From Kitasatospora purpeofusca (GTDB taxonomy: Bacteria > Actinomycetota > Actinomycetes > Streptomycetales > Streptomycetaceae), in the NCBI RefSeq assembly GCF_000718025.1, contig NZ_JODS01000007.1, positions 62,001-126,000 on the forward strand: 64,000 bases of DNA, in the 5' to 3' direction. The notes beneath the pieces are model-generated. The model searched no databases, was not told the DNA's origin, and saw only the letters and a list, made by a program, of their open reading frames with translations. Positions 19,217 through 27,686 of the stretch are shown here, in pieces; positions within the stretch are counted from its first letter, which is position 1, and every line of letters starts with the position of its first letter. The translations under genes were made by a program, and so were the position numbers.

Positions 19217-21714
19217 TTCTCCTCCTCCTCGGGCCCGGCCGTCCCGGCCGGCGCGGTGGCCTCGGCGGCGGCGATGGTGACCAGGTGGCCGACGGTGGTG
19301 CCGAGCGTCCGGTAGGCGCCGCCCGGCGTGGAGTTGAGCGGGATCCAGACCGTGCGGTCCGGCATCTCCTTGGCGATCTCCAGCGGCAGGGTGAGCGAGC
19401 CGGCCGGGCCGGTCAGCCGCAGCGCGGTCGCGGTCGCGGCGCCGATCTCGGCGGCGGTGGTCGGCGAGACCCGGGCGACCGCCGGGTGCCGGGTGCCGGC
19501 CAGGTGCGGGTCGCCCTGCTGGAGCGAGCCCCGGTCGAGCAGCAGCCGCCAGCCGGCCAGGACCGCCTGGCCGGTGGCCGGGCGGGGCAGCAGGCCGGGG
19601 TGGGCGGACGGCGCGGCCGGGCGGTCGCCCGTCCAGGGCAGGAACCGGTCCAGCTCCTGCCGGGCGGCGCGGACGTCGGGCAGGCCGAGCCGGTGGCCCA
19701 GGGCGTCCGCGAGCATGTTCAGCACCCGCAGATCCGGGTGCAGGTGGCGGCCCATCTGCTGGTCCGGCTTGAGCGCGGCCTCGAACATCCGCACCCGGCC
19801 CTCCCAGTCCAGGAAGGTGCCGGCCTTCTCGGCGACCGCGGCCACCGGCAGCACCACGTCGGCGTGGGCCGTGACGGCGGACGGGCGCAGCTCCAGCGAG
19901 AGCACGAACGGCACCGCGGCCAGCGCCTCCTCGGCCAGGGCCGGATCCGGCAGGTCCTCCGGGTCGACCCCGCCGACCAGCAGCGCGTCCAGGTCGCCGC
20001 TGACGGCGGCGGCGAGGATCTGCTCGGTGTCCCGGCCCAGTCGGGCGGGGAGTTCGGCCACGCCCCAGGCGGCGGCGGCCTCGGCCCGGGCGGCCGGTGC
20101 GGCGACCGGACGGCCGCCGGGCAGCAGGCCGGGCAGGGCGCCGGCCTCGACCGCGCCGCGTTCACCGGCCCGGCGGGGGATCCAGGCCAGCCGGGCGCCG
20201 GTGGCGTGCGACAGCCGCAGTGCGGCGGTGAGCGCACCGGGGGCCGCGGCCGCCCGCTCGCCGACCAGGATCACCGCGCCGGGGGTGCGGAGCAGTTCGG
20301 CGGCGCGGCCGGCGTCGTCGTTGAGCGGCTCGTCGGCGGCGAGCGCGGCCAGCCACTCGGCCTCGGTGCCGGGGGCGGCCGGCAGCAGCGATCCGTGCAG
20401 CTTGGCCAGGCCCCGGGAGGCGTGCGGAGCGATCGAGAAGACCCTGAGGCCGTGGCCCCGGTTGGCCTTGCGCAGCCGCAGGAAGACGATCGGCGACTCC
20501 TCCTCGGGCTCCAGGGCCAGCAGCAGGACCGCCGGGGCGGCCTCCAGCTCCTCGTAGCCGAAGGGGCTGCCACCGATGTCGACGCCCTGGCCTGCGACGG
20601 CGGCGGCCAGGAAGTCGGCCTCCTCGCCGCTGTGCGGGCGGGACCTGAAGTCCACGTCGTTGGTGCCGAGCACCACCCGGGCGAACTTGGCGTACGCGTA
20701 GGCGTCCTCGACCGTGACCCGGCCGCCGGTGAGCACTCCGGCGCGGGTCCCGCGCAGCCCCTCGGCGGCCCGGGCCAGCGCCTCCGGCCAGGAGGCGGCG
20801 ACGAGTTCGCCGTCCCGCCGGACCAGCGGGGTGGTGAGCCGGTCCCGCTGCTGGGCGTAGCGGAAGGCGAACCGGCCCTTGTCGCAGTTCCACTCCTCGT
20901 TGACCGCCGGGTCCTCACCGGCCAGCCGGCGCAGCACCTTGCCGCGGCGGTGGTCGGTGCGCTGGGCGCAGCCGGAGGAGCAGTGCTCGCAGACGCTCGG
21001 CGAGGAGGTCAGGTCGAACGGGCGGGAGCGGAAACGATAAGCCGCCGAGGTGAGCGCGCCGACCGGGCAGATCTGGATGGTGTTGCCGGAGAAGTACGAC
21101 TCGAAGTCGTCGCCCTCGCCGGTGCCGACCTGCTGGAGGGCTCCGCGCTCGACCAGGTCGATGAACGGGTCCCCGGCGATCTGCTGGGAGAACCGGGTGC
21201 AGCGGGCGCAGAGCACGCAGCGCTCGCGGTCCAGCAGCACCTGGCTGCTGATCGGCACCGGCTTCTCGTAGGTGCGCTTCATCCCCTCGAAGCGGGAGTC
21301 CGTGTCACCGGTGGACATCGCCTGGTTCTGCAGCGGGCACTCGCCACCCTTGTCGCAGACCGGGCAGTCCAGCGGGTGGTTGATCAGCAGCAGCTCCATC
21401 ACACCGCGCTGGGCCTTCTCGGCGACCGGCGAGCTGAGGTGGGTGCGCACCACCATGCCCTCGGCGACCGGGATGGTGCAGGAGGCGACCGGCTTGCGCT
21501 GGCCCTCGATCTCGACGATGCACTGCCGGCAGGCGCCGGCCGGGTCGAGCAGCGGGTGGTCGCAGAAGCGCGGGATCTGGGTGCCGATCTGCTCGGCGGC
21601 CCTGATCACCAGGGTCCCCTTGGGGACCTGCACTTCGACGCCGTCGATGGTGAGCGTGACCAGCTCGACCGCGGCCTTGTCGCCCGTGGAGGTGGATGGC
21701 TCTGTGATCGTCAC
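19213..21714 (-). CDS. nuoG: NADH-quinone oxidoreductase subunit G
   Basis: 833 aa, the large iron-sulfur subunit of the peripheral arm. Its N-terminal part binds one 2Fe-2S cluster (CDHPLLDPAGACRQC region) and the 4Fe-4S clusters of DCPVCDKGGECPLQNQ and RCVLCARCTRF. A further CEHCSSGC motif with WNCDKGRF starts the molybdopterin-oxidoreductase-like domain, which is catalytically inactive in complex I. The GTG at 21714 overlaps the nuoF stop; a much longer open frame upstream is a shadow of nuoF. Confidence 0.96.
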   Translation of the reverse strand: MTITEPSTSTGDKAAVELVTLTIDGVEVQVPKGTLVIRAAEQIGTQIPRFCDHPLLDPAGACRQCIVEIEGQRKPVASCTIPVAEGMVVRTHLSSPVAEKAQRGVMELLLINHPLDCPVCDKGGECPLQNQAMSTGDTDSRFEGMKRTYEKPVPISSQVLLDRERCVLCARCTRFSQQIAGDPFIDLVERGALQQVGTGEGDDFESYFSGNTIQICPVGALTSAAYRFRSRPFDLTSSPSVCEHCSSGCAQRTDHRRGKVLRRLAGEDPAVNEEWNCDKGRFAFRYAQQRDRLTTPLVRRDGELVAASWPEALARAAEGLRGTRAGVLTGGRVTVEDAYAYAKFARVVLGTNDVDFRSRPHSGEEADFLAAAVAGQGVDIGGSPFGYEELEAAPAVLLLALEPEEESPIVFLRLRKANRGHGLRVFSIAPHASRGLAKLHGSLLPAAPGTEAEWLAALAADEPLNDDAGRAAELLRTPGAVILVGERAAAAPGALTAALRLSHATGARLAWIPRRAGERGAVEAGALPGLLPGGRPVAAPAARAEAAAAWGVAELPARLGRDTEQILAAAVSGDLDALLVGGVDPEDLPDPALAEEALAAVPFVLSLELRPSAVTAHADVVLPVAAVAEKAGTFLDWEGRVRMFEAALKPDQQMGRHLHPDLRVLNMLADALGHRLGLPDVRAARQELDRFLPWTGDRPAAPSAHPGLLPRPATGQAVLAGWRLLLDRGSLQQGDPHLAGTRHPAVARVSPTTAAEIGAATATALRLTGPAGSLTLPLEIAKEMPDRTVWIPLNSTPGGAYRTLGTTVGHLVTIAAAEATAPAGTAGPEEEEK

Positions 21715-23075
21715 GCGTGCACCTCCCTTTCGGTGGCGGACTGGTGGCCGGGGCGGGGGCCGTCGGCCCAGACGGTGGAGGCGGCCGGGTCGAACGGGCA
21801 GCGGCGCTCGGCGAGGTGCTGCTCGTACTCGGCCCGGAAGTACTGGAGCGAGGAGACGATCGGGCTGGCCGCGCCGTCGCCCAGGGCGCAGAAGGACTTG
21901 CCGTTGATGTTGTCGGCGATGTCGAGGAGCTTCTCGAGGTCGCCCTCGACGCCCTGGCCGGCCTCGATCCGCTTGAGCAGCTGGACCAGCCAGTAGGTGC
22001 CCTCGCGGCAGGGGGTGCACTTGCCGCAGGACTCGTGCGCGTAGAACTCGGTCCAGCGGGTGACGGCGCGGACCACGCAGGTCGTCTCGTCGAAGATCTG
22101 CAGGGCCTTGGTGCCGAGCATCGAGCCGGCCGCGCCGACGCCCTCGTAGTCCAGCGGGACGTCGAGGTGCTCGTCGGTGAACATCGGGGTGGAGGAGCCG
22201 CCCGGGGTCCAGAACTTGAGCTGGTGGCCGGCCCGGATGCCGCCGCTGATGTCGAGCAGCTGGCGCAGGGTGATGCCGAGCGGGGCCTCGTACTGACCGG
22301 GGTTGGTGACGTGGCCGGAGAGCGAGTAGAGCGTGAAGCCGGGGGACTTCTCGGTGCCCAGGCCCTTGAACCACTCCTTGCCGCGGGCCAGGATCGGCGG
22401 CACCGAGGCGATCGACTCGACGTTGTTCACCACGGTCGGGCAGGCGTAGAGGCCGGCGATGGCCGGGAACGGCGGGCGCAGCCTGGGCTGGCCCCGGCGT
22501 CCCTCCAGCGAGTCCAGCAGCGCCGTCTCCTCGCCGCAGATGTAGGCGCCGGCGCCGGCGTGGACGGTGATGTCCAGGTCGAGTCCGGAGCCGAGGATGT
22601 TCCGGCCGAGCAGCCCCGCCTCGTAGGCCTCGGCGACGGCGGCCTGGAGCCGGCGCAGCACCGGGACGACCTCGCCGCGCAGATAGATGAAGGCGTGGTC
22701 GCAGCGGATCGCGTAGGACGCGATGATCATGCCCTCGATCAGCGAGTGCGGGTTGGCGAACAGCAGCGGGATGTCCTTGCAGGTGCCCGGCTCGGACTCG
22801 TCCGCGTTGACCACCAGGTAGTGCGGCTTGCCGTCGTTCTGCGGGATGAACTGCCACTTCAGGCCGGTGGGGAAGCCGGCGCCGCCGCGACCGCGCAGAC
22901 CGGAGTCCTTGACCAGGGCGATCACGTCGTCCGGGGGCATCGCGAGGGCGGCCTTGAGTCCCTCGTAGCCGGCGTGGCGGCGGTAGGTGGCGAGCGTCCA
23001 GGGGCGGTTGTCGTCCCAGAACGCCGACAGCACGGGGGTGAGCAGCTTCTCGGCCGGCTCGGCGGAAGTCATCAC
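21711..23075 (-). CDS. nuoF: NADH-quinone oxidoreductase subunit F (NADH and FMN site)
   Basis: 454 aa. NADH is oxidised here by FMN. The glycine-rich loop GLRGRGGAGFPTGLKW (around residues 59-74), NADESEPGTCKD and GAGAYICGEETALLDSLEG build the NADH/FMN pocket. ESCGKCTPCREGTYWL binds cluster N3 with a Cys further on. The start is GTG at 23075 (GTGA overlap with nuoE) or ATG at 23072; both sit at the coupled junction. Confidence 0.97.
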   Translation of the reverse strand: MMTSAEPAEKLLTPVLSAFWDDNRPWTLATYRRHAGYEGLKAALAMPPDDVIALVKDSGLRGRGGAGFPTGLKWQFIPQNDGKPHYLVVNADESEPGTCKDIPLLFANPHSLIEGMIIASYAIRCDHAFIYLRGEVVPVLRRLQAAVAEAYEAGLLGRNILGSGLDLDITVHAGAGAYICGEETALLDSLEGRRGQPRLRPPFPAIAGLYACPTVVNNVESIASVPPILARGKEWFKGLGTEKSPGFTLYSLSGHVTNPGQYEAPLGITLRQLLDISGGIRAGHQLKFWTPGGSSTPMFTDEHLDVPLDYEGVGAAGSMLGTKALQIFDETTCVVRAVTRWTEFYAHESCGKCTPCREGTYWLVQLLKRIEAGQGVEGDLEKLLDIADNINGKSFCALGDGAASPIVSSLQYFRAEYEQHLAERRCPFDPAASTVWADGPRPGHQSATEREVHA

Positions 23076-23872
23076 GCTTCAGTCCCTTCCTGGCCGGTGC
23101 CTTCGGCGGACCCGCCCTCGTGGCGTACGCCCTCGTGGCGGGGGTCCTCGTGGCGGGGGGAGACGACGCGGGTGCCGCCGGTGCCGGGCAGGGCCTCGCC
23201 GCGGGCCAGCCGCAGACCGGCCAGCGAGGCCGCGCCGCCCGCGCCCGACTCGTCGACGGCGCCGGGGCGCTCGTCGGGGAAGCCGGCCAGGATCCGGGCG
23301 GAGTCCTTGAAGGAGCAGAGCCGGGCGCCACGGGTGGGGACGGCCTCACGGCCCGCGCGCAGGTCGTCGACCAGCAGCTTGGCGCTCTCCGGCGTCTGGT
23401 TGTCGAAGAACTCCCAGTTGACCATCACCACCGGCGCGTAGTCGCAGGCGGCGTTGCACTCGATGTGCTCGATCGAGATCCGGCCGTCCTCGGTGGTCTC
23501 GTTGTTCGCGATCCCGAGGTGCTCCTGGAGCTCGGCGAAGATCTGGTCGCCGCCGAGCACCGCGCACAGGGTGTTGGTGCAGACCCCGACGTGGTACTCG
23601 CCCGCGGGCCGGCGCCGGTACATGGTGTAGAAGGTGGCGACGGCGGTGACCTCGGCGGTGGTGAGGTCCAGTTGCTCGGCGCAGAACCGGATGCCGGTCG
23701 GGCTGACGAAGCCCTCCTCGGCCTGCACCAGGTGCAGCAGCGGCAGCAGCGCGGACCGGGCCACCGGGTAGCGGCCGATCAGCTCGGCGGCGTCGGCGGC
23801 CAGCCGGGCGCGCACCTCCTCGGGGTACGGCCTGGCCGGCAGCGCCGGCATCCCCAGTTGGACGTCTGTCAC
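23072..23872 (-). CDS. nuoE: NADH-quinone oxidoreductase subunit E with repeated C-terminal tail
   Basis: 266 aa against roughly 165-240 usually. Thioredoxin-fold 2Fe-2S protein (cluster N1a): Cys 98, 103, 139 and 143 in VCTNTLCAVLG and ECNAACDYAP. After about residue 190 the sequence is a hydrophilic tail that includes three near-copies of a PRHEG-like unit (PRHEDPRHEGVRHEGG), encoded by repeated DNA near 23110-23160. The tail has no predicted role. GTG start at 23872 overlaps the nuoD stop. Confidence 0.95.
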   Translation of the reverse strand: MTDVQLGMPALPARPYPEEVRARLAADAAELIGRYPVARSALLPLLHLVQAEEGFVSPTGIRFCAEQLDLTTAEVTAVATFYTMYRRRPAGEYHVGVCTNTLCAVLGGDQIFAELQEHLGIANNETTEDGRISIEHIECNAACDYAPVVMVNWEFFDNQTPESAKLLVDDLRAGREAVPTRGARLCSFKDSARILAGFPDERPGAVDESGAGGAASLAGLRLARGEALPGTGGTRVVSPRHEDPRHEGVRHEGGSAEGTGQEGTEA

Positions 23873-25224
23873 CGGTCCACGCCTCCCATCACCGGGTCGA
23901 TCCCGGCCACCGAGACGATGACGTCGGCCACCTGGCCGCCCTCGCACATCGCCGCCATCGTCTGCAGATTGGTGAACGACGGGTCCCGGAAGTGGACCCG
24001 GTACGGGCGGGTCCCGCCGTCGCTGACCACGTGCACGCCCAGCTCGCCCTTGGGCGACTCGACCGCCGCGTAGGCCTGGCCGACCGGGACCCGGAAGCCC
24101 TCGGTGACCAGCTTGAAGTGGTGGATCAGGGCCTCCATCGAGGTGCCCATGATCTTCCGGATGTGGTCGAGGGAGTTGCCCATGCCGTCCGGGCCGACCG
24201 CGAGTTGGGCCGGCCAGGCGATCTTCTTGTCCGCCACCATGACCGGACCGGGGCGCAGCCGGTCCAGGCACTGCTCGACGATCCGCAGGGACTGCTTCAT
24301 CTCCTCCAGCCGGATCAGGAAGCGGCCGTAGGAGTCGGCGCCGTCCGCGACCGCGACCTCGAAGTCGTAGTTCTCGTAGCCGCAGTACGGGTCGGTCTTG
24401 CGCAGGTCGTGCGGCAGGCCGGTGGCGCGCAGGATGGGACCGGTGGCACCGAGGGCGAGGCAGCCGGGCAGGTCGAGGAAGCCGACGTCGACCAGACGGG
24501 CCTTGAACACCGGGTTGCCGGTGGCGAGTTTGTCGTACTCGTGCATCCGCGAGCGGATGGTCTTCACGGCCTCGCGGATCTGGTCGACCGCGCCGGGCGG
24601 GAGGTCCTGGGCGAGGCCGCCGGGGCGGACGTAGGCGTGGTTCATCCGCAGACCGGTGACCAGCTCGAACACGTCCAGGATCAGCTCGCGGTCGCGGAAG
24701 CCGTAGATCATCAGGGTGGTGGAGCCGATCTCCATGCCGCCGGTGGCCAGGCAGACCAGGTGGGAGGAGATCCGGTTGAGCTCCATCATCAGCACCCGGA
24801 TGACGTCGGCGCGCTCCGGGATGTCGTCGGTGATGCCGAGCAGCTTCTCGACCGCCAGGCAGTAGGCGGTCTCGTTGAACAGCGGGGTCAGGTAGTCCAT
24901 GCGGGTCACGAAGGTGGTGCCCTGGACCCAGCTGCGGAACTCCATGTTCTTCTCGATGCCGGTGTGGAGGTAGCCGATGCCGCAGCGGGCCTCCGTCACC
25001 GTCTCGCCGTCGATCTCCAGGATCAGCCGCAACACCCCGTGGGTGGAGGGGTGCTGGGGGCCCATGTTGACGATGATGCGCTCGTCGTCGGCCCGGGCCA
25101 CGGCGTCGACCACCTCGCCCCAGTCGCCGCCGGTGACCGTGAAGACCCGGCCCTCGGTGGTTTCCCGGGCGCCTGCCTCGGCCGCGCCGCCCTGGTTCGT
25201 CTCCTCGTAGTGCTGGGTGTTCAT
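23869..25224 (-). CDS. nuoD: NADH-quinone oxidoreductase subunit D
   Basis: 451 aa, the 49-kDa-type subunit that with NuoB forms the quinone-reduction site. The core starts IIVNMGPQHPSTHGVLRL with the quinone-site His in HPSTHG, followed by GIGYLHTGIEKNME and YCGYENYDFEV. The N-terminal 50 residues are a variable leader (EETNQGGAAEAGARE) common in actinobacterial NuoD. It overlaps nuoC by one base (TGATG). Confidence 0.97.
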   Translation of the reverse strand: MNTQHYEETNQGGAAEAGARETTEGRVFTVTGGDWGEVVDAVARADDERIIVNMGPQHPSTHGVLRLILEIDGETVTEARCGIGYLHTGIEKNMEFRSWVQGTTFVTRMDYLTPLFNETAYCLAVEKLLGITDDIPERADVIRVLMMELNRISSHLVCLATGGMEIGSTTLMIYGFRDRELILDVFELVTGLRMNHAYVRPGGLAQDLPPGAVDQIREAVKTIRSRMHEYDKLATGNPVFKARLVDVGFLDLPGCLALGATGPILRATGLPHDLRKTDPYCGYENYDFEVAVADGADSYGRFLIRLEEMKQSLRIVEQCLDRLRPGPVMVADKKIAWPAQLAVGPDGMGNSLDHIRKIMGTSMEALIHHFKLVTEGFRVPVGQAYAAVESPKGELGVHVVSDGGTRPYRVHFRDPSFTNLQTMAAMCEGGQVADVIVSVAGIDPVMGGVDR

Positions 25225-25937
25225 CAGCTGTACGACCTCCGCTGGTCGGGCGCCGGGATCTGGGCGCCCTTGTACTCGACGGGGATGCCGCCGAGCGGGT
25301 AGTCCTTGCGCTGCGGGTGTCCCAGCCAGTCGTCCGGCATCATGATCCGGGTGAGGGCCGGGTGCCCCTCGAAGACCAGGCCGAAGAAGTCGTAGGCCTC
25401 GCGCTCGTGCCAGTCGTTGGTGGGATAGACGCTCACCACGGACGGGATGCGCGGATCCGCGTCCGGCGCGGTGACCTCCAGCCGGATCAGCCGGCCGTGG
25501 GTGATCGAGCGCAGGTGGTAGACCGCGTGCAGTTCGCGGCCCTTGTCGCCCGGGTAGTGCACACCGCTCACGCCGAGGCAGAGCTCGAACCGCAGCGCCG
25601 GGTCGTCGCGCAGGGTGCGCGCGGTGCGGAGGAGGTGCTCGCGGGCGATCCGGAAGGTGAGCTCGGCGCGGTCGACGACGGTCTTCTCGATCACCTCGGC
25701 CGGGTCGAGGCCCTGTTCCTCCAGGGCACCCTCCAACTCGTCGGCGACCTCGTCGAACCAGCCGCCGTACGGGCGCTCGGTGGCTCCGGGCAGGACGACC
25801 GGGGCGACCAGGCCGCCGAAGCCGGAGGTGTCGCCGCTGCCCTGGGCGCCGAACATGCCCTGCCGGCGACCGACCACCTCGACCGGGATCTCCCGGCGCG
25901 GCTCCTCGCGGCGGGTCTCGGGTACCTGCTCGTTCAT
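25224..25937 (-). CDS. nuoC: NADH-quinone oxidoreductase subunit C
   Basis: 237 aa, 30-kDa-type peripheral subunit. The signature NDWHEREAYDFFGLVFEGHP is complete, followed by MMPDDWLGHPQRKDYPLGG. The first 60 residues are an actinobacterial extension rich in Arg/Glu and Gly. ATG start at 25937 in an ATGA overlap with nuoB. Confidence 0.96.
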   Translation of the reverse strand: MNEQVPETRREEPRREIPVEVVGRRQGMFGAQGSGDTSGFGGLVAPVVLPGATERPYGGWFDEVADELEGALEEQGLDPAEVIEKTVVDRAELTFRIAREHLLRTARTLRDDPALRFELCLGVSGVHYPGDKGRELHAVYHLRSITHGRLIRLEVTAPDADPRIPSVVSVYPTNDWHEREAYDFFGLVFEGHPALTRIMMPDDWLGHPQRKDYPLGGIPVEYKGAQIPAPDQRRSYS

Positions 25938-26488
25938 CGCAGCAGCCCCCGCATCTCGCTCACCGGGGTGGCCTGCAGCGCGAGCGCCTCGCCCAACTCC
26001 TCGGCACGGCGCTTGTTCACACCGAGCGGCTCGTGCTGGATCTTGTCGTGCAGCTTCAGGATCGCGTCCATCAGCATCTCCGGGCGCGGCGGGCAGCCGG
26101 GCAGGTAGATGTCCACCGGGACGATGTGGTCGACGCCCTGCACGATCGCGTAGTTGTTGAACATCCCGCCCGAGGAGGCGCAGACGCCCATCGAGATGAC
26201 CCACTTCGGGTTGGCCATCTGGTCGTAGACCTGGCGCAGTACCGGGGCCATCTTCTGGCTCACCCGGCCCGCCACGATCATCAGATCGGCCTGCCGGGGC
26301 GAGCCCCGGAACACCTCCATGCCGAACCGCGCCAGGTCGTAGCGGCCCGCGCCGGTGGTCATCATCTCGATCGCGCAGCAGGCCAGCCCGAAGGTGGCCG
26401 GGAAGAGCGACGCCTTGCGTACCCAGCCGGCCGCTGTCTCCACGGTCGTGAGTAGAAAGCCGCTCGGCAGCTTCTCCTCGATTCCCAT
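25934..26488 (-). CDS. nuoB: NADH-quinone oxidoreductase subunit B (cluster N2)
   Basis: 184 aa. It binds N2, the last 4Fe-4S cluster before quinone, through Cys 37, 38, 103 and 132 (LACCAIEMM, GVCASSGGMFNNYAI and PGCPPRPE). The core length is normal. A 125-base gap separates it from nuoA, the largest gap inside the operon; it holds an 18-bp direct repeat and no second promoter that I can recognise. Confidence 0.97.
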   Translation of the reverse strand: MGIEEKLPSGFLLTTVETAAGWVRKASLFPATFGLACCAIEMMTTGAGRYDLARFGMEVFRGSPRQADLMIVAGRVSQKMAPVLRQVYDQMANPKWVISMGVCASSGGMFNNYAIVQGVDHIVPVDIYLPGCPPRPEMLMDAILKLHDKIQHEPLGVNKRRAEELGEALALQATPVSEMRGLLR

Positions 26489-26534
26489 CAGATCCCTCTC
26501 AATGCCCTCAAGTCCTGTGGTTCGCCCACCCGTT

Positions 26535-26570
26535 CGGGCCTGTCCGCTGGTCCGGGCTTGTCCGCCCGTT
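26535..26570 (-). repeat. 18-bp direct repeat in the nuoA-nuoB gap
   Basis: Two adjacent 18-base copies (26535-26552 and 26553-26570), both starting CGGGC and sharing the core TGTCCGC, in the only sizeable non-coding gap of the operon. No clear function. Confidence 0.5.
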
Positions 26571-26613
26571 CACAAGGTCCGACGGACGCCCGGTACCCGG
26601 CCCCTCCCCCGGC

Positions 26614-26973
26614 TCAGTCCCACTCCAGGCCGCCGCGACGCCAGACGTAGGCGTAGGCGACGAAGACAGTGGCGATGAACAGGAGCATCTCGACCAGTCC
26701 GAAGATCCCCAGGGCGTCGAAACTCACCGCCCACGGATAGAGAAAGACGATCTCGATGTCGAAGACGATGAAGAGCATCGCCGTCAGGTAGTACTTGATC
26801 GGGAACCGACCGCCGCCCACGGGCTGCGGGGTCGGCTCGATGCCGCACTCGTACGCCTCCAACTTGGCCCGGTTGTACCGCTTGGGCCCGGTCAGTGAGG
26901 CCATCACGACGGAGCCGACCGCGAACGCCGCCGCGATGGCACCGAGTACGAGGATCGGCGCGTAGGCATTCAT
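26614..26973 (-). CDS. nuoA: NADH-quinone oxidoreductase subunit A
   Basis: 119 aa, three helices, first gene of the operon. The conserved acidic loop reads KLEAYECGIEPTPQPVGGGRFPIKYYLTAM, with the Cys of the A-type loop, followed by IVFDIEIVFLYPWAV. I start at the ATG at 26973; the frame is open further upstream but lacks coding character, and GGAGGG precedes this ATG. Confidence 0.96.
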   Translation of the reverse strand: MNAYAPILVLGAIAAAFAVGSVVMASLTGPKRYNRAKLEAYECGIEPTPQPVGGGRFPIKYYLTAMLFIVFDIEIVFLYPWAVSFDALGIFGLVEMLLFIATVFVAYAYVWRRGGLEWD

Positions 26974-27072
26974 AGCCCCCGCTCCCTCCGTCCAGTCGTC
27001 CTTGACTGCAGATCGGAACCGTCGGGTCACACTGTGGTGAACCCGGCGTTCCAGTTCCCGGAATCCACCCCA

Positions 27073-27088
27073 TGTGAGGCAGTTCACA
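27073..27088. promoter_or_regulatory. Rex-like (or Crp-like) operator upstream of nuoA
   Basis: TGTGAGGCAGTTCACA is a 16-bp dyad with TGTGA and TCACA arms, 100 bases upstream of the nuoA start. The Streptomyces Rex operator is TGTGAACGCGTTCACA, and Rex is known to control nuo in S. coelicolor; the right half (GTTCACA) matches exactly and the left half in five positions. The same outline also fits a Crp site (TGTGA-N6-TCACA), so the binding protein is not certain. Confidence 0.6.
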
Positions 27089-27409
27089 AAGCCTGGAACG
27101 AGCGCATCCTATGCCCGTCGGCTTGTGATCTGCGACACGCAGTTCAAGACGATCTTTGTGATCTCCGCCACCTTGTGAATCATGATGAAGGTGAGCATGA
27201 CGAGAGTTGTCAACACAAAGAAGTCAAATGGTCACAAGCAGTCGCAATTATCTGCGAAGCGGCTGGTCAGGGCCGTGGTCCTATATCAACTTCGTCTAGC
27301 GGAAGGCAAATTTCCGGGCGTCATGTTGACGTGTTATGGCGGCTCACCCTCAGGGGTGGCGGCCCCGCGAACGCCCGCTTGACCCTTCGTTCACAAGCGC
27401 GCCGAGCGC

Positions 27410-27665
27410 AGGCCGGAGCGTCTCCCGGCAGTGGGCCGGGGCGCCTCTCGGCGGTGGGCCGGGGTGCGTTTTGGTGGTGGGCCGGGGCGCCTCTCGGCGG
27501 TGGGTCGGGACGCGTCTTGGTGGTGGGCCGGGGTGCGGCTCGGTGGTGGGCCGGAGCGCGTCTTGGTGGTGGGCCGGAGCGTGGCCCAACCGCGGGTCGG
27601 GACGCCTTGGTCCGGCGGTGGGTCGGGCCGTCTGCCGACGGTGGGGCTGGGTGCGTCCCGGCGGT
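27410..27665. repeat. 23-bp minisatellite, about eleven copies
   Basis: Consecutive units beginning GGGCCGGGG or GGGTCGGGA and ending in GGTGGT or GGCGGT, with boundaries at 27410, 27433, 27456, 27479, 27502, 27525, 27548, 27571, 27594, 27620 and 27643. All are 23 bp except the ninth, at 26 bp. The period is not a multiple of three, so no protein repeat is encoded. It lies just past the stop of the response-regulator gene (27687). Confidence 0.9.
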
Positions 27666-27686
27666 ACCCCGACGGGACGGAGCGAC

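Larger units (their letters stand above)
26974..27686. other. 713-base non-coding region upstream of nuoA
   Basis: This holds the nuoA leader and promoter region (26974-27330, noticeably AT-richer than the rest of the window), a Rex/Crp-like dyad at 27073-27088, and a hairpin at 27023-27046. It also has three TTGTGA hexamers (27123, 27156, 27173; the first two followed by TCTNCG) and a 23-bp tandem array at 27410-27665. I see no convincing gene. Confidence 0.7.

Noticed and set aside
21715..23349. Upstream open extension of nuoG
   Set aside because: It is a shadow of nuoF; the GTG at 21714 in a GTGA overlap is the real start.
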